DNA from: Runella defluvii
GTDB lineage: Bacteria; Bacteroidota; Bacteroidia; Cytophagales; Spirosomataceae
Direction: 5' to 3'
Assembly: GCF_014195535.1 (NCBI RefSeq)
Contig: NZ_JACIBY010000015.1
Location: 78,425-142,424 of the forward strand
DNA: 64,000 nt
Shown here: one piece after another, positions 12,115-20,642 of the stretch
Layout of the letters: the number at the start of each line of letters is the position of its first letter
How positions within the stretch are numbered: position 1 is the stretch's first letter
The notes under the pieces: generated by a model
Database searches by the model: none
What the model was told of the DNA's origin: nothing
The model's input: the letters and a program-made list of their open reading frames with translations, nothing else
Position numbers and translations under genes: made by a program

Positions 12115-13047
12115 ATGAAAAAGAATACGCTTCATACTTTTTTGACCTATACTACCCTCGCATTTTTGACCGTAGCAACCCTCACGAGCTGCGAAGATGT
12201 GGTGGATTTGGACGTAAAATCAGGTGCCCCACAGCTAGTAGTCGATGGTTGGGTAACGAACCAACAAACCAGCCAAACCATTCGCCTGACCGAATCGGCG
12301 GGGTATTTTGATAACAGCCCCGCAAAACCAGTCCTCAACGCGACCGTGACCGTTACCGACGATAAAGGCGGGGTATTTTCTTTTGTTGACCTTAAAAAAG
12401 ATGGAAACTACGTTTGGAAGCCAGTGGCTGCCAGCGATACCATCGGGCGGGTAGGACGAACTTACACGTTGCGCATCAAAATGGGAACCGAAGAATATAC
12501 CGCCGTGAGCAAGCTCAATCGGGTTCCTAAAATTGACTCAGTGACCTATTTCTTTGACAAATTACCGATTGCTCCCGCCGATGATGCACCCCAAGAAGGC
12601 TATACGGCGGAGTTTTTTGCCCGTGACCCAACTGGGGCGGGAGACTGCTACTGGATAAAGAGCTACAAAAACGGTAAGTATTTCAACAAAACGACCGAAA
12701 TCACCATCGCGTACGATGCCGCGTTTAGCCCAGGCGCCAACAGCGATGGTTTGCGCTTTATTTTGCCCATTCGTCGGGCTATTTCGCCTGAGTTTTACAA
12801 AGAAAAAGACACCGTCAAAGTAGAGCTGTACAGCATTCCGTTGGAAGGGTACTATTTCTTAAACCAAGTACGGGCTGAGTCGAACAACCAAGGACTGTTT
12901 GCAACGGCTCCGTCCAATATTTATAGCAATATAAAAAATACCAATCCAACGGGACGCAAAGCGTTGGGCTTCTTTGGCGCGGCGGCGGTTAGCACGTTTA
13001 CCGAAGTGATTGATGCCAAAAAAGCAAGACCCAAAGACGGCAATTAG
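12115..13047 (+). CDS. DUF4249 lipoprotein, partner of the TonB receptor
   Basis: 310-residue predicted lipoprotein of the DUF4249 family. The signal peptide ends in a lipobox (LTSC) with Cys26 as the lipidated residue. The mature part starts EDVVDLDVKSGAPQLVVDGWVTNQ, typical of the family, and is beta-rich. It lies five bases after the TonB-dependent receptor gene, so the two are almost certainly co-transcribed. By analogy with SusD-like and other surface lipoproteins it may capture substrate for that receptor; this is inference, since the biochemical role of DUF4249 is not established to my knowledge. It ends three bases before the convergent ABC ATPase gene with no terminator between. Confidence 0.85.
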   Translation: MKKNTLHTFLTYTTLAFLTVATLTSCEDVVDLDVKSGAPQLVVDGWVTNQQTSQTIRLTESAGYFDNSPAKPVLNATVTVTDDKGGVFSFVDLKKDGNYVWKPVAASDTIGRVGRTYTLRIKMGTEEYTAVSKLNRVPKIDSVTYFFDKLPIAPADDAPQEGYTAEFFARDPTGAGDCYWIKSYKNGKYFNKTTEITIAYDAAFSPGANSDGLRFILPIRRAISPEFYKEKDTVKVELYSIPLEGYYFLNQVRAESNNQGLFATAPSNIYSNIKNTNPTGRKALGFFGAAAVSTFTEVIDAKKARPKDGN

Positions 13048-13050
13048 GCC

Positions 13051-14508
13051 TTAACAGACAACGCCTTCGGAGAGGCGGAGGGTTTGGGTAACGCAGCTCG
13101 GGATTTCGTAAGGATAATGAGAAACGTAAATGAGCGTTTGCTCTTGCGAATCACAGACGGCGTTTACAACCTCCTTAAAATGCTCTACGGCGGCAAAATC
13201 TAGCCCTTGGCAGGGTTCGTCTAAAATCAGCAGTGGTGGATGCTTCACCAATGCTCTGGCCAATAAAACGAGGCGTTGCTGGCCTTTGGAAAGGTTTTTA
13301 AATAATTTATCAAGTAACGAACCCACGTTGAGCCATTCGGCAACGGCGTGGGTTTGTTGTAGTTGGTCTTCCGTTAGTTTTCGGAAATACACCCCCGTAG
13401 CGTCAAAAAAGCCCGAAGCAATGGTTTTAAAAACGGTGGTTTCTTGGGGAAAATACAAATGTAATTCGGGAGAAACGTGTCCAATTTTGTTTTTGACGTC
13501 CCACATCGACGGCCCACCTCGTTTGAGGTCAAACAAGTCATAATCATTAGCAAAACGTTGAGGATTGTCGGCGGTTAAAATACTCAACAACGTCGATTTT
13601 CCCGACCCATTGGGGCCAACAAGCGCCCACTTCTCCCCTTTTTTGATTTGCCAATTGACGTTGTCGAGCACTTTTTTACCACTGTAAGTAATGGTGATGT
13701 TGCGCAAGTTGACCGCCAACGAAAAATTATACGTTGGAGAAATCGGGACTACTTCGCGGGGCTGAAACGTAGCTTTGTCGGTTTCAGAAAGTGATTCTTC
13801 TTCCGAAATAATTCTCCCTTCTTTCAATCGAACCACGTGGGTGACGCTTTGGGGAATTTCGACCGAAGACGTAACCAACACAATGGTCACCCCTGCTTCT
13901 TTGAGGTGCGCAAGGGCGTTTCTGAGTACTTCGCGCGAGTGGACGTCCAAGCCCGAAAAAGGGTTATCCAAAAGCAATAATTGCGGTTTTTTGAGCAGCG
14001 ACCGCGCCAAAAGCATCCGCCGAGTTTCGCCGTTGGACAAGGTCACAAAGTGGCGGTCGAGCAGGTGGTCGATGGAAAGCAACTGGCAAGTAGAAAGTAA
14101 ATCGGCTTCGCTAATGGTGTTAGGCGGGAGTATTACCGAATGGTTGTCAACGGTTCCGACGGGCTTGAGTTGATTGGTCAGCACTTCACGAACGGTGGGT
14201 GCCACTTCCGCTTCGTGGCTATGAAAACGCTGCTGGTAATACTGCGCAGCGGATCTGATGATGCGATTGAAAGAGTAATCAGACGGAACCAGTTCGGCTA
14301 CTTTTGAGAGTAACACATCGCCGTAATCGTGGGTCAATTTTCCGCGCCAAATCGGCCATTTTCCCGCCAAAACCTCTAATAATGTGGATTTTCCACTTCC
14401 ATTTTCTCCAATGATGGCCCACTGTTCACCCGTTTGAATGGTGAGCGAAAGGTCGGATAAAACAACGGTGTCGTAGCGACGAACAAAAGCGTTTTGGAGT
14501 GTAATCAT
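13051..14508 (-). CDS. Tandem ABC ATPase (ModF-like), soluble
   Basis: 485 residues from the ATG at 14508 (MITLQNAFVRRYDTVVLSDL). Two ABC nucleotide-binding domains and no membrane segment, the architecture of E. coli ModF/PhrA. NBD1: Walker A GENGSGKST, signature LSNGETRR, Walker B LLLLDNPFSGLD. NBD2: Walker A GPNGSGKST, signature LSKGQQRL, Walker B LLILDEPCQGLD. NBD1 has Asn where the catalytic Glu normally follows the Walker B Asp, so that site may bind but not hydrolyse ATP. No molybdate permease is nearby, so the ModF label describes architecture only. Upstream in-frame codons (from a TTG at 14538) only translate a palindrome and are rejected as the start. Confidence 0.88.
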   Translation of the reverse strand: MITLQNAFVRRYDTVVLSDLSLTIQTGEQWAIIGENGSGKSTLLEVLAGKWPIWRGKLTHDYGDVLLSKVAELVPSDYSFNRIIRSAAQYYQQRFHSHEAEVAPTVREVLTNQLKPVGTVDNHSVILPPNTISEADLLSTCQLLSIDHLLDRHFVTLSNGETRRMLLARSLLKKPQLLLLDNPFSGLDVHSREVLRNALAHLKEAGVTIVLVTSSVEIPQSVTHVVRLKEGRIISEEESLSETDKATFQPREVVPISPTYNFSLAVNLRNITITYSGKKVLDNVNWQIKKGEKWALVGPNGSGKSTLLSILTADNPQRFANDYDLFDLKRGGPSMWDVKNKIGHVSPELHLYFPQETTVFKTIASGFFDATGVYFRKLTEDQLQQTHAVAEWLNVGSLLDKLFKNLSKGQQRLVLLARALVKHPPLLILDEPCQGLDFAAVEHFKEVVNAVCDSQEQTLIYVSHYPYEIPSCVTQTLRLSEGVVC

Positions 14509-14509
14509 G

Positions 14510-14542
14510 AACTTTGTCAAAGTTTGGGACTTTGACAAAGTT
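14510..14542. repeat. Perfect intergenic palindrome, AACTTTG-type element
   Basis: 14-bp arms (14510-14523, AACTTTGTCAAAGT; 14529-14542, ACTTTGACAAAGTT) around TTGGG. It lies between divergent genes, so it is not a terminator for either. Each arm is itself a near-palindrome AACTTTGnCAAAGTT, and the same 15-mer recurs at 27678-27692. The right arm contains a minus-strand TAACTTTG (14536-14543), a match to the Bacteroidota -7 box. It could be an operator or a dispersed palindromic repeat. Confidence 0.8.
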
Positions 14543-14558
14543 AGTAGTCTAAATACTT

Positions 14559-14566
14559 TATATTTG
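14559..14566 (+). promoter_or_regulatory. Candidate -7 box (TATATTTG) for the acyl-CoA dehydrogenase gene
   Basis: TATATTTG matches TAnnTTTG exactly and ends 16 bases before the ATG at 14583. A TTTG lies at 14531-14534 inside the palindrome, but the 24-base spacing is longer than usual. Confidence 0.45.
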
Positions 14567-14582
14567 CTTAAATCTATACTTT

Positions 14583-15797
14583 ATGGAATCACTTTTTGTT
14601 ACCGAGCGCATTAAAGAGCTCCTTCCGAAAATCAAAGCCTTCATTGAGAGTGAGTTATACCCACTCGAAACCCCCGAATACCTTGCCCATGACTTTTCGC
14701 ACGTTGAGCCGATTCTTCAGCAAAAACGGCAGTTGGTCAAAAAAGCAGGTTTGTGGGGATTGCACTTGCCCGAAGAAGACGGCGGGCTAAACCTCACGCT
14801 CTGCGAATTTGGTCAAATCAGCGAAGTGCTGGCCAGTTCACCTTTTGGGCATTTTGTGTTCAACACCCAAGCGCCCGACATTGGGAATACCGAACTAATG
14901 CACAAATATGCCCCCACGCATTTGAAAGAGCAGTACTTAAAACCATTGATGGATGGCGATATCCGTAGTTGTTTTAGCATGACGGAGCCCGAATTTGCAG
15001 GGTCAAATCCTACGCGTATGGGTACGACGGCGGTCAAAGACGGGGATGATTACGTGATTAATGGCCACAAATGGTTTACCAGTAGTGCCGACGGCGCGGC
15101 TTTTGCCGTGGTGATGGCCGTAACCAATCCCGATGCTGCTCCGCACAAACGGGCCAGCCAAATCATCGTTCCGATGGATACTCCTGGGGTAAAACTGGTA
15201 CGCAATATCCCCATCATGGGCCACGCGGGCGATAGCTGGGCGAGCCACGCCGAGATGCTCTACGAAAACGTTCGAGTGCCTCAGTCAAACCTAATTGGTG
15301 CCGAAGGGGCAGGGTTTTTATTGGCGCAAGAGCGCCTCGGCCCTGGTCGGATTCACCACTGTATGCGTTTTATCGGGATTGCCGAGCGAAGTTTTGATTT
15401 GATGTGCCGCTATGCTGCTAGTCGGGAAATGGAAGAGGGCGTTTTTTTAGGAGAAAAGCAGTTTATCCAAGGATTTATTGCCGAAAGTAGGGCCGAAATC
15501 GACGCTGCACGTTTGCTCGTGTTGCGTACAGCCAAGCACATTGACGAGCGCGGAGCAGCGGCCGTGCGGGACGAGATTTCGATGATTAAGTTCTTTACGG
15601 CCAACATGATGCTTCGGGTAATTGACCGCGCCATTCAGACTCACGGCGGGCTAGGTATGACCAGCGACGTACTGTTATCGTACTGGTACGCCCACGAGCG
15701 AGCGGCACGTATCTACGACGGAGCCGACGAAGTACACAAAACCGCCTTGGCAAGAGGTATTTTGAAAGGCTATGGCCTTGATACCCGAAAAAAATAA
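14583..15797 (+). CDS. Acyl-CoA dehydrogenase family protein
   Basis: 404-residue flavoenzyme of the acyl-CoA dehydrogenase superfamily: FAD-dependent alpha,beta-oxidation of an acyl-CoA thioester, cytosolic, electrons passing to ETF. N-terminal helical domain about 1-120; middle beta domain with CFSMTEPEFAGSNP and INGHKWFTSSADGA; C-terminal helical domain with QTHGGLGMTSD and RIYDGADEVHK. The last motif has Asp in the YxGxDEVH context where short/medium-chain enzymes carry the catalytic Glu, a pattern seen in the ACAD10/11-like branch, so substrate class cannot be assigned. Divergent from the ABC ATPase; the gene ends four bases before the convergent histidine kinase. Confidence 0.92.
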   Translation: MESLFVTERIKELLPKIKAFIESELYPLETPEYLAHDFSHVEPILQQKRQLVKKAGLWGLHLPEEDGGLNLTLCEFGQISEVLASSPFGHFVFNTQAPDIGNTELMHKYAPTHLKEQYLKPLMDGDIRSCFSMTEPEFAGSNPTRMGTTAVKDGDDYVINGHKWFTSSADGAAFAVVMAVTNPDAAPHKRASQIIVPMDTPGVKLVRNIPIMGHAGDSWASHAEMLYENVRVPQSNLIGAEGAGFLLAQERLGPGRIHHCMRFIGIAERSFDLMCRYAASREMEEGVFLGEKQFIQGFIAESRAEIDAARLLVLRTAKHIDERGAAAVRDEISMIKFFTANMMLRVIDRAIQTHGGLGMTSDVLLSYWYAHERAARIYDGADEVHKTALARGILKGYGLDTRKK

Positions 15798-15801
15798 AAG
15801 G

Positions 15802-18800
15802 TTATTTTACTTCCGACAGCAGCGGGCTGTGGGTAAGCGGAAGCGATAAGAAAAAGGAGGTGCCGACTCCATCTTCCGTTTCAAACCAAATAGTCCCTCC
15901 AGCGTGTTCTACGCCTCGTTTGGCAATGGCCAAACCGAGGCCAGAGCCGCCTTGTTTGGTGCTAAAGTTGGGTAAAAATACCTTCGGACGAATGGGTTCG
16001 GGAATCCCGTTCCCGTTGTCCTGTACTTCAATATAAACGTTGCCTTCATCGGTACGGAGTCGTAGCGAAATCTCAGGACGGCGGCCTTCGGGCACGGACT
16101 GAATGCCGTTGATGATGAGGTTGGTGATGATACGCCCAATGAGCTGTCGGTCGCCCATGACATTGACCCGCTGTACCCGAATATCTCGTTGCAGGGTGAT
16201 TTTTGGGTCGTCAGAATACAAATCGGCGGCTTTGTTGAGAACCGAAGAAATTTCAAACAGCTCGTTCTTGGGCAACGGCATTTTAGCAAAATCCGAGAAC
16301 GACGTCGCAATGTCACTGATGTTGTCGATTTGGTCGATGAGCGATTCAAACGTCCGCCGAATCCGCTCGCTTTGGGGCATATTTGGCGGCAAATCACGTA
16401 GCATCGTTCGCTGAAGTTGCTGAATCGTCAGCTTCATCGGCGTCAGTGGGTTCTTGATTTCGTGCGCAACTTGCTTGGCCATTTCCCGCCAAGCCGATTG
16501 TTTTTCGTTTTTGGCCAACTCTTCTTTGCTTTCGCTGAGTTTTTTGAGCATATCGTTGTACGACTTCACCAACGTCCCGATTTCATCGTCTGATTTCCAA
16601 TCTACGGGCTCATTGAGCTGGTGTAAATTGATGCGACGAAACTTCTGCGTCATGATTCGGAGCGGTATTGTCAAAAGGTTAGATGCCCAGTAGGACAGCA
16701 CCAAAAACACCAAAAACATAATGGCGAAAACGCTCAAAATCGTCGAGATAACCTCAATAATTTGGCGGTCTAACTCGGGTTTTGAATCAAAATGCGGAAT
16801 ACTAAGTACCCCAAGAGGTTTACTATTGCTACTTGCTCGTAGGGTTACGTAAGCGGTACGGTATTGTTTTTTTCCCAACGATTCGTCCAGCAAAACCTCA
16901 TTTTCGCGGTCTTGTATCAGGTGAATATAGGCGTCAGGGTTAATCCATTTAGAGAGCAGCTTACTTTCGTAAATGAGCGGTTTGGTGGTCATGTACAACG
17001 TACCGTCGTTCGAGAAAAAATTGATGTCAACGTTGGCATCGCGGGCAATTTTTCCCAGCTCTTCTTCCATCGAGTCCTTGCTACGAATGCCATCTAGCTG
17101 TTCCTCAAGGTAAGGGACAAAGTTGGTAGCAATGTTTTTGGTGCTGGAAAGGTACGAGCTTTCTTGGTTGTTGAAATAATTGGTACTAATGACACTCAAC
17201 GTAATCAAAACAATCAAAATAAGCGGTAAGAAAAAGGCTACATTTAGTAAGATTTGGATTTTGGTCGTATAACTGATTTTCAGCCGTCGGAATCCATATT
17301 TGAGCGCATAAACGGCAATAATACAGATGACGTACAGCACTAAAACCAAGTACAAAAACGAAAAGTTGGAAGTCAGGCTTTTAAATGGATACGACTTTGA
17401 CGATACCACCACATAGCGTTTGTTTTTGTCTCGGCTTCCTACGTGTTTGTAATCGTACAAAAGGAGTCCCGTATCAAAAAGTGTGGAATCATCTAGCACC
17501 GTAAGGGGCATTTTACGGTCGTAATTGTAGCTGCCCGAGCTGTACATAAGCTCCTTTTGGGCGTCATAAATAGCGTAACTATATTGCCGTGTTTCGGGAG
17601 TTGGGACAAACTTTTTGTCCATCAACAACTCTGGATACACATTCTTGGGCTGGTCTTCGCGGGGGTTTAGATTGAGCACGACCCACCCTAGCAAGAGCGA
17701 ATCTTGCCGAATGTCAATCAGGCTGAGGTATTGTTTTTTGAAGTTATTGACAAGGTCATTGATAAAAAACAAGGAAGGGTAATTGGTCTGGTACTTCACT
17801 TGCCGATACGGGTGTGTGTAATCATCGAAGTTGAGGGCATCAAACGTATTATCAAGCGGCTGACCATCGGCTTTGAACGAAAGTACCTCAATGTCGTATT
17901 TGTCGAAATATTTATCTAAGTGAATACTTTTTACTTTTTGCTGAATCCGCTCGCGGGAGAGAATGGTATCACTGATAAATGTTTCCTGAATATCGACATC
18001 TTTACTGATGGCATCTTTGGCGCGGTCGAGCAAAAACTCGCCAAAAGGGTCGTTTTCAGCGATGATTTTTTGGCCAAATTCCTTCTTGTTCGTGATGTCT
18101 TTGCGGTCTTCTTCGGTATAAACAACGTAGGTCGTTACCAATGCCCAGAAGAATGCTCCCGTGAAATAATAAATGGTGGTTCGATACCGAAACGAATAGA
18201 GAATACGAGGAAACCGTGAGAAATAAAGTACAATAAAATAAATGGCGTGAATCCACAAAACCCAAGTAAGCTGGCCGCCAAAAATCCACAAAAGCAGTAC
18301 AAATACGCCACAACTCAGCAAAAAAATGAGCGTTCCTTGAACGCGATTTTTGGGGTTGAAGCGAATAAACAAACTGACAAATAAATGTGTTCCAAGGAAA
18401 TAAATACTTGAAATACAGATAAATATAATAATGCAGACAATCTTGAGAACCGAGAATGAAATGCTCAAGGTGATGTCGAGGGTAAACTGCGATTTTTCGT
18501 AGATGTTTTGTAGTTCAGAAAAACATCCGTAAAAGACCCCAAAGCTAAGAATGACAAATAGCCCAGACAATAATACTTTGGGAACGCCCGAAACACGAAG
18601 TAAACTTGAGTAAATTTTGGAACGAAAATAAAAATCTGCCAAATACAACACCAAGACAAAAACAACGATGGAGTTGAGTAGCAAGTCGCCCAAAGATGGA
18701 GCAATGGGCGATGAAGCGTAAAATTTAGGGTTAAAAATATCGTTCTCGTAAAACACAAACGGAACCCCAAAATACAGCATTCCAAGGCGTAAGAGCATTA

Positions 18801-19545
18801 AATACAGGGCGAGCAAAACAAAAGCGCGCTCATAATGACGCTCGCGGCTCCATCGGAGTATCCAACGGATGACGTAAATCCCCAAAAAGAAAATACACAA
18901 TGCACCCCAAATAATGCTGTTGACAGGAGTCGTTTGGTTGTAGGTCTCAAATTTGGGGGGAGTAATTGAAAACAGGAAATGGGTGTTGTTGTCGAGGACG
19001 TTGCTGTAAATAGGCCCCAAGCGCGTCGAAATCTGCTGAGGGTCAATCGAAAATAGCTCAGTGTTGTAGCCCGACTGAAAGTAGTTGTTTTTGTTTTTAT
19101 AGTGGCTGTATAAATTAATCACCGAAACGACATCAAGGCGGGTGTCATTCTGAACTAGCTGTCGCCGACTTACCAGAAACTTCCCTTGTTCAAAGGTAAC
19201 TAGCTGGGTTTGGGCAATTTTACGAATTGATTCGTATTCGGGAATAAAACGATAATCGGACCAAAAAACCAGTTGCCCGTTTTGAAAGATATAATAGGGG
19301 TATTTGGTTGGACGACGAAAGGCGGAGAATTGACGAGAACTGTTTTGGGAGGCAATCGTCATGATTTCTCCTAGTTCTTTGTGGGAGAGATCCAGTTCTT
19401 GTTTTACGCGTTCTTTGACAGCCGAAAAATATTTTTCCTCTGATGCTCCTAATGCGCCTCTTTCAAAGACAAAAAACGATAGCAATGCCAACAGAAAAGA
19501 AGCAAAGGCCAGAAAAGCAAAAATATGTCGTTTAACTTGCTGCAC
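15802..19545 (-). CDS. Very large membrane sensor histidine kinase, NtrY-like
   Basis: 1247 residues, far longer than a typical sensor kinase. TM1 about 10-30; an extracytoplasmic region to about 210; then a block of about eight hydrophobic segments to about 480; a second extracytoplasmic region to about 690; further TM segments (LVLVLYVICIIAVYAL, FFLPLILIVLITL); a third short sensor region; a last TM (VISTILSVFAIMFLVFLVL); a HAMP-like linker; HisKA with AHEIKNPLTPMKL, putting the phospho-acceptor at His1028; and HATPase_c (GSGLGLAIAKR). The HEIKNPLTP box is typical of NtrY-type kinases. No response regulator lies nearby, so the partner is unknown. Start ATG at 19545. Confidence 0.9.
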   Translation of the reverse strand: MQQVKRHIFAFLAFASFLLALLSFFVFERGALGASEEKYFSAVKERVKQELDLSHKELGEIMTIASQNSSRQFSAFRRPTKYPYYIFQNGQLVFWSDYRFIPEYESIRKIAQTQLVTFEQGKFLVSRRQLVQNDTRLDVVSVINLYSHYKNKNNYFQSGYNTELFSIDPQQISTRLGPIYSNVLDNNTHFLFSITPPKFETYNQTTPVNSIIWGALCIFFLGIYVIRWILRWSRERHYERAFVLLALYLMLLRLGMLYFGVPFVFYENDIFNPKFYASSPIAPSLGDLLLNSIVVFVLVLYLADFYFRSKIYSSLLRVSGVPKVLLSGLFVILSFGVFYGCFSELQNIYEKSQFTLDITLSISFSVLKIVCIIIFICISSIYFLGTHLFVSLFIRFNPKNRVQGTLIFLLSCGVFVLLLWIFGGQLTWVLWIHAIYFIVLYFSRFPRILYSFRYRTTIYYFTGAFFWALVTTYVVYTEEDRKDITNKKEFGQKIIAENDPFGEFLLDRAKDAISKDVDIQETFISDTILSRERIQQKVKSIHLDKYFDKYDIEVLSFKADGQPLDNTFDALNFDDYTHPYRQVKYQTNYPSLFFINDLVNNFKKQYLSLIDIRQDSLLLGWVVLNLNPREDQPKNVYPELLMDKKFVPTPETRQYSYAIYDAQKELMYSSGSYNYDRKMPLTVLDDSTLFDTGLLLYDYKHVGSRDKNKRYVVVSSKSYPFKSLTSNFSFLYLVLVLYVICIIAVYALKYGFRRLKISYTTKIQILLNVAFFLPLILIVLITLSVISTNYFNNQESSYLSSTKNIATNFVPYLEEQLDGIRSKDSMEEELGKIARDANVDINFFSNDGTLYMTTKPLIYESKLLSKWINPDAYIHLIQDRENEVLLDESLGKKQYRTAYVTLRASSNSKPLGVLSIPHFDSKPELDRQIIEVISTILSVFAIMFLVFLVLSYWASNLLTIPLRIMTQKFRRINLHQLNEPVDWKSDDEIGTLVKSYNDMLKKLSESKEELAKNEKQSAWREMAKQVAHEIKNPLTPMKLTIQQLQRTMLRDLPPNMPQSERIRRTFESLIDQIDNISDIATSFSDFAKMPLPKNELFEISSVLNKAADLYSDDPKITLQRDIRVQRVNVMGDRQLIGRIITNLIINGIQSVPEGRRPEISLRLRTDEGNVYIEVQDNGNGIPEPIRPKVFLPNFSTKQGGSGLGLAIAKRGVEHAGGTIWFETEDGVGTSFFLSLPLTHSPLLSEVK

Positions 19546-19648
19546 GAACGTTAAATATAGGGTTTGAGTTTATTCACAACCCTCCCTAAAATCGTGCCAA
19601 AAGTTACTTTTATCAAGAAGTATTAATAACTATCTCGCTGTCAGCTAA

Positions 19649-19939
19649 TTATTTTACGACCGTAAAGCCTGCCCCATTGTCAGTTTCTTCAAAATCGACT
19701 TCCGTGCCTATGACATACATTAAGTGGCGTTTGTCGATGATTACTTTGATGGCGTCAATGTCATACACTTGGTCGTGTTCGGTAGGCGTATCAAATCCTA
19801 GCAAAAATTGCCCAACGCACCCGCCACCTTTCATTCCAACGCGCAGACCGTAGCTGTCAGGTATTTTATTGGCCGTAAGGGTGTCAATAATTTCGCGTTT
19901 TGCCGTCTCTGAAATCCGAATAGGTTGAGCGTTTGCCAT
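19649..19939 (-). CDS. IscA/HesB-family protein lacking the C-terminal CxC
   Basis: 96 residues from the ATG at 19939 (MANAQPIRISETAKREI); a longer in-frame start 11 codons upstream would add MRRVATNVQNN and is less likely. The fold matches A-type iron-sulfur carriers (LRVGMKGGGCVGQFLLGFD... VDFEETDNGAGF), but the protein stops right after the strand that normally precedes the CGCG motif. Only one of the three conserved cysteines (GGGCVG) remains. It therefore probably does not bind a cluster in the standard way, or needs a dimer partner. The gene lies 103 bases upstream of the histidine kinase on the same strand with no visible terminator between. Confidence 0.85.
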   Translation of the reverse strand: MANAQPIRISETAKREIIDTLTANKIPDSYGLRVGMKGGGCVGQFLLGFDTPTEHDQVYDIDAIKVIIDKRHLMYVIGTEVDFEETDNGAGFTVVK

Positions 19940-20038
19940 GTTGTTTTGTACGTTTGTCGCTACCCGACGCACTATTTTGATGATACTTTGCGTTCTTTGC
20001 GGGAATAAACCTTGTGTAGGTAATCAAACAACAAATCA

Positions 20039-20563
20039 ATGGAAATCGTCACCGACTTATTGAAAATTATTCTTCCATCGGCATTGGTACTGTATGCCAT
20101 GTACCTAACTGTAACGGCATTTTTGAAAAAACAATTGACCGAAAAAGAAGTAGAGTTACAGCGTAAAAACGTAGAAATTGCGTTGCCGATTCGTTTGCAA
20201 GCATACGAACGAATGTGTTTGTTTTTGGAGCGAATTACGCCCAATAACCTACTCATTCGCACCAACGGAGTAGCTACGCAAGCCATTGAATTTCAACAAA
20301 TTCTTTTGCACGAAGTTCGGGAAGAATTTAACCATAATCTATCGCAACAGGTTTATATGAGTAATGATGCGTGGGAGCACGTGCGTTCGGCGCAACAAGA
20401 AGTAATCACGCTCATTAACCAAGCCGCCGCAGAAGTAAAACCAGACGCCGCGCCGATTGATTTATCGAAAAAGATTTTTGAAAAAATCGTTCAAGAAAAC
20501 CGAAACCCAACGGCATTGGCGCTCAAGTTTGTCAAGGATGAAATTCAGCGGGAGTTTATGTAA
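20039..20563 (+). CDS. Conserved N-terminally anchored protein, function unknown
   Basis: 174 residues. One N-terminal membrane helix (IILPSALVLYAMYLTVTAFL, about 10-29), then a long charged helical cytoplasmic part (KKQLTEKEVELQRKNVEIALP...), with a conserved-looking LQAYERMCLFLERITPNNLL segment. I recognise this as a protein type common in Bacteroidota (DUF7935-like, from memory) but know no function. It is divergent from the IscA-like gene and convergent with the T9SS gene across a bidirectional terminator. Confidence 0.75.
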   Translation: MEIVTDLLKIILPSALVLYAMYLTVTAFLKKQLTEKEVELQRKNVEIALPIRLQAYERMCLFLERITPNNLLIRTNGVATQAIEFQQILLHEVREEFNHNLSQQVYMSNDAWEHVRSAQQEVITLINQAAAEVKPDAAPIDLSKKIFEKIVQENRNPTALALKFVKDEIQREFM

Positions 20564-20575
20564 AAGGGGGAACAC

Positions 20576-20632
20576 AACCTCTCGAAAGTTCAAAACAAAA
20601 ACCTCTCGAAAGTTTTAAACTTTCGAGAGGTT
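20576..20632. terminator. Bidirectional terminator built from an AACTTTCGAGAGGTT palindrome
   Basis: A 33-base perfect palindrome (20600-20632; arms AACCTCTCGAAAGTTT and its complement around one base) lies between convergent genes, preceded by an extra copy of one half (AACCTCTCGAAAGTT, 20576-20590). It is followed by an (AGCT)n run at 20633-20647 that reaches into the stop codon of the minus-strand gene. The core AACTTTCGAGAGGTT is nearly identical to that of the hairpin at 60949-60975. Confidence 0.8.
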
Positions 20633-20642
20633 AGCTAGCTAG

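Noticed and set aside
14509..14538. Longer N-terminus for the ABC ATPase using TTG at 14538
   Set aside because: The extra ten residues are the translation of a palindromic DNA element; the family start matches the ATG at 14508.
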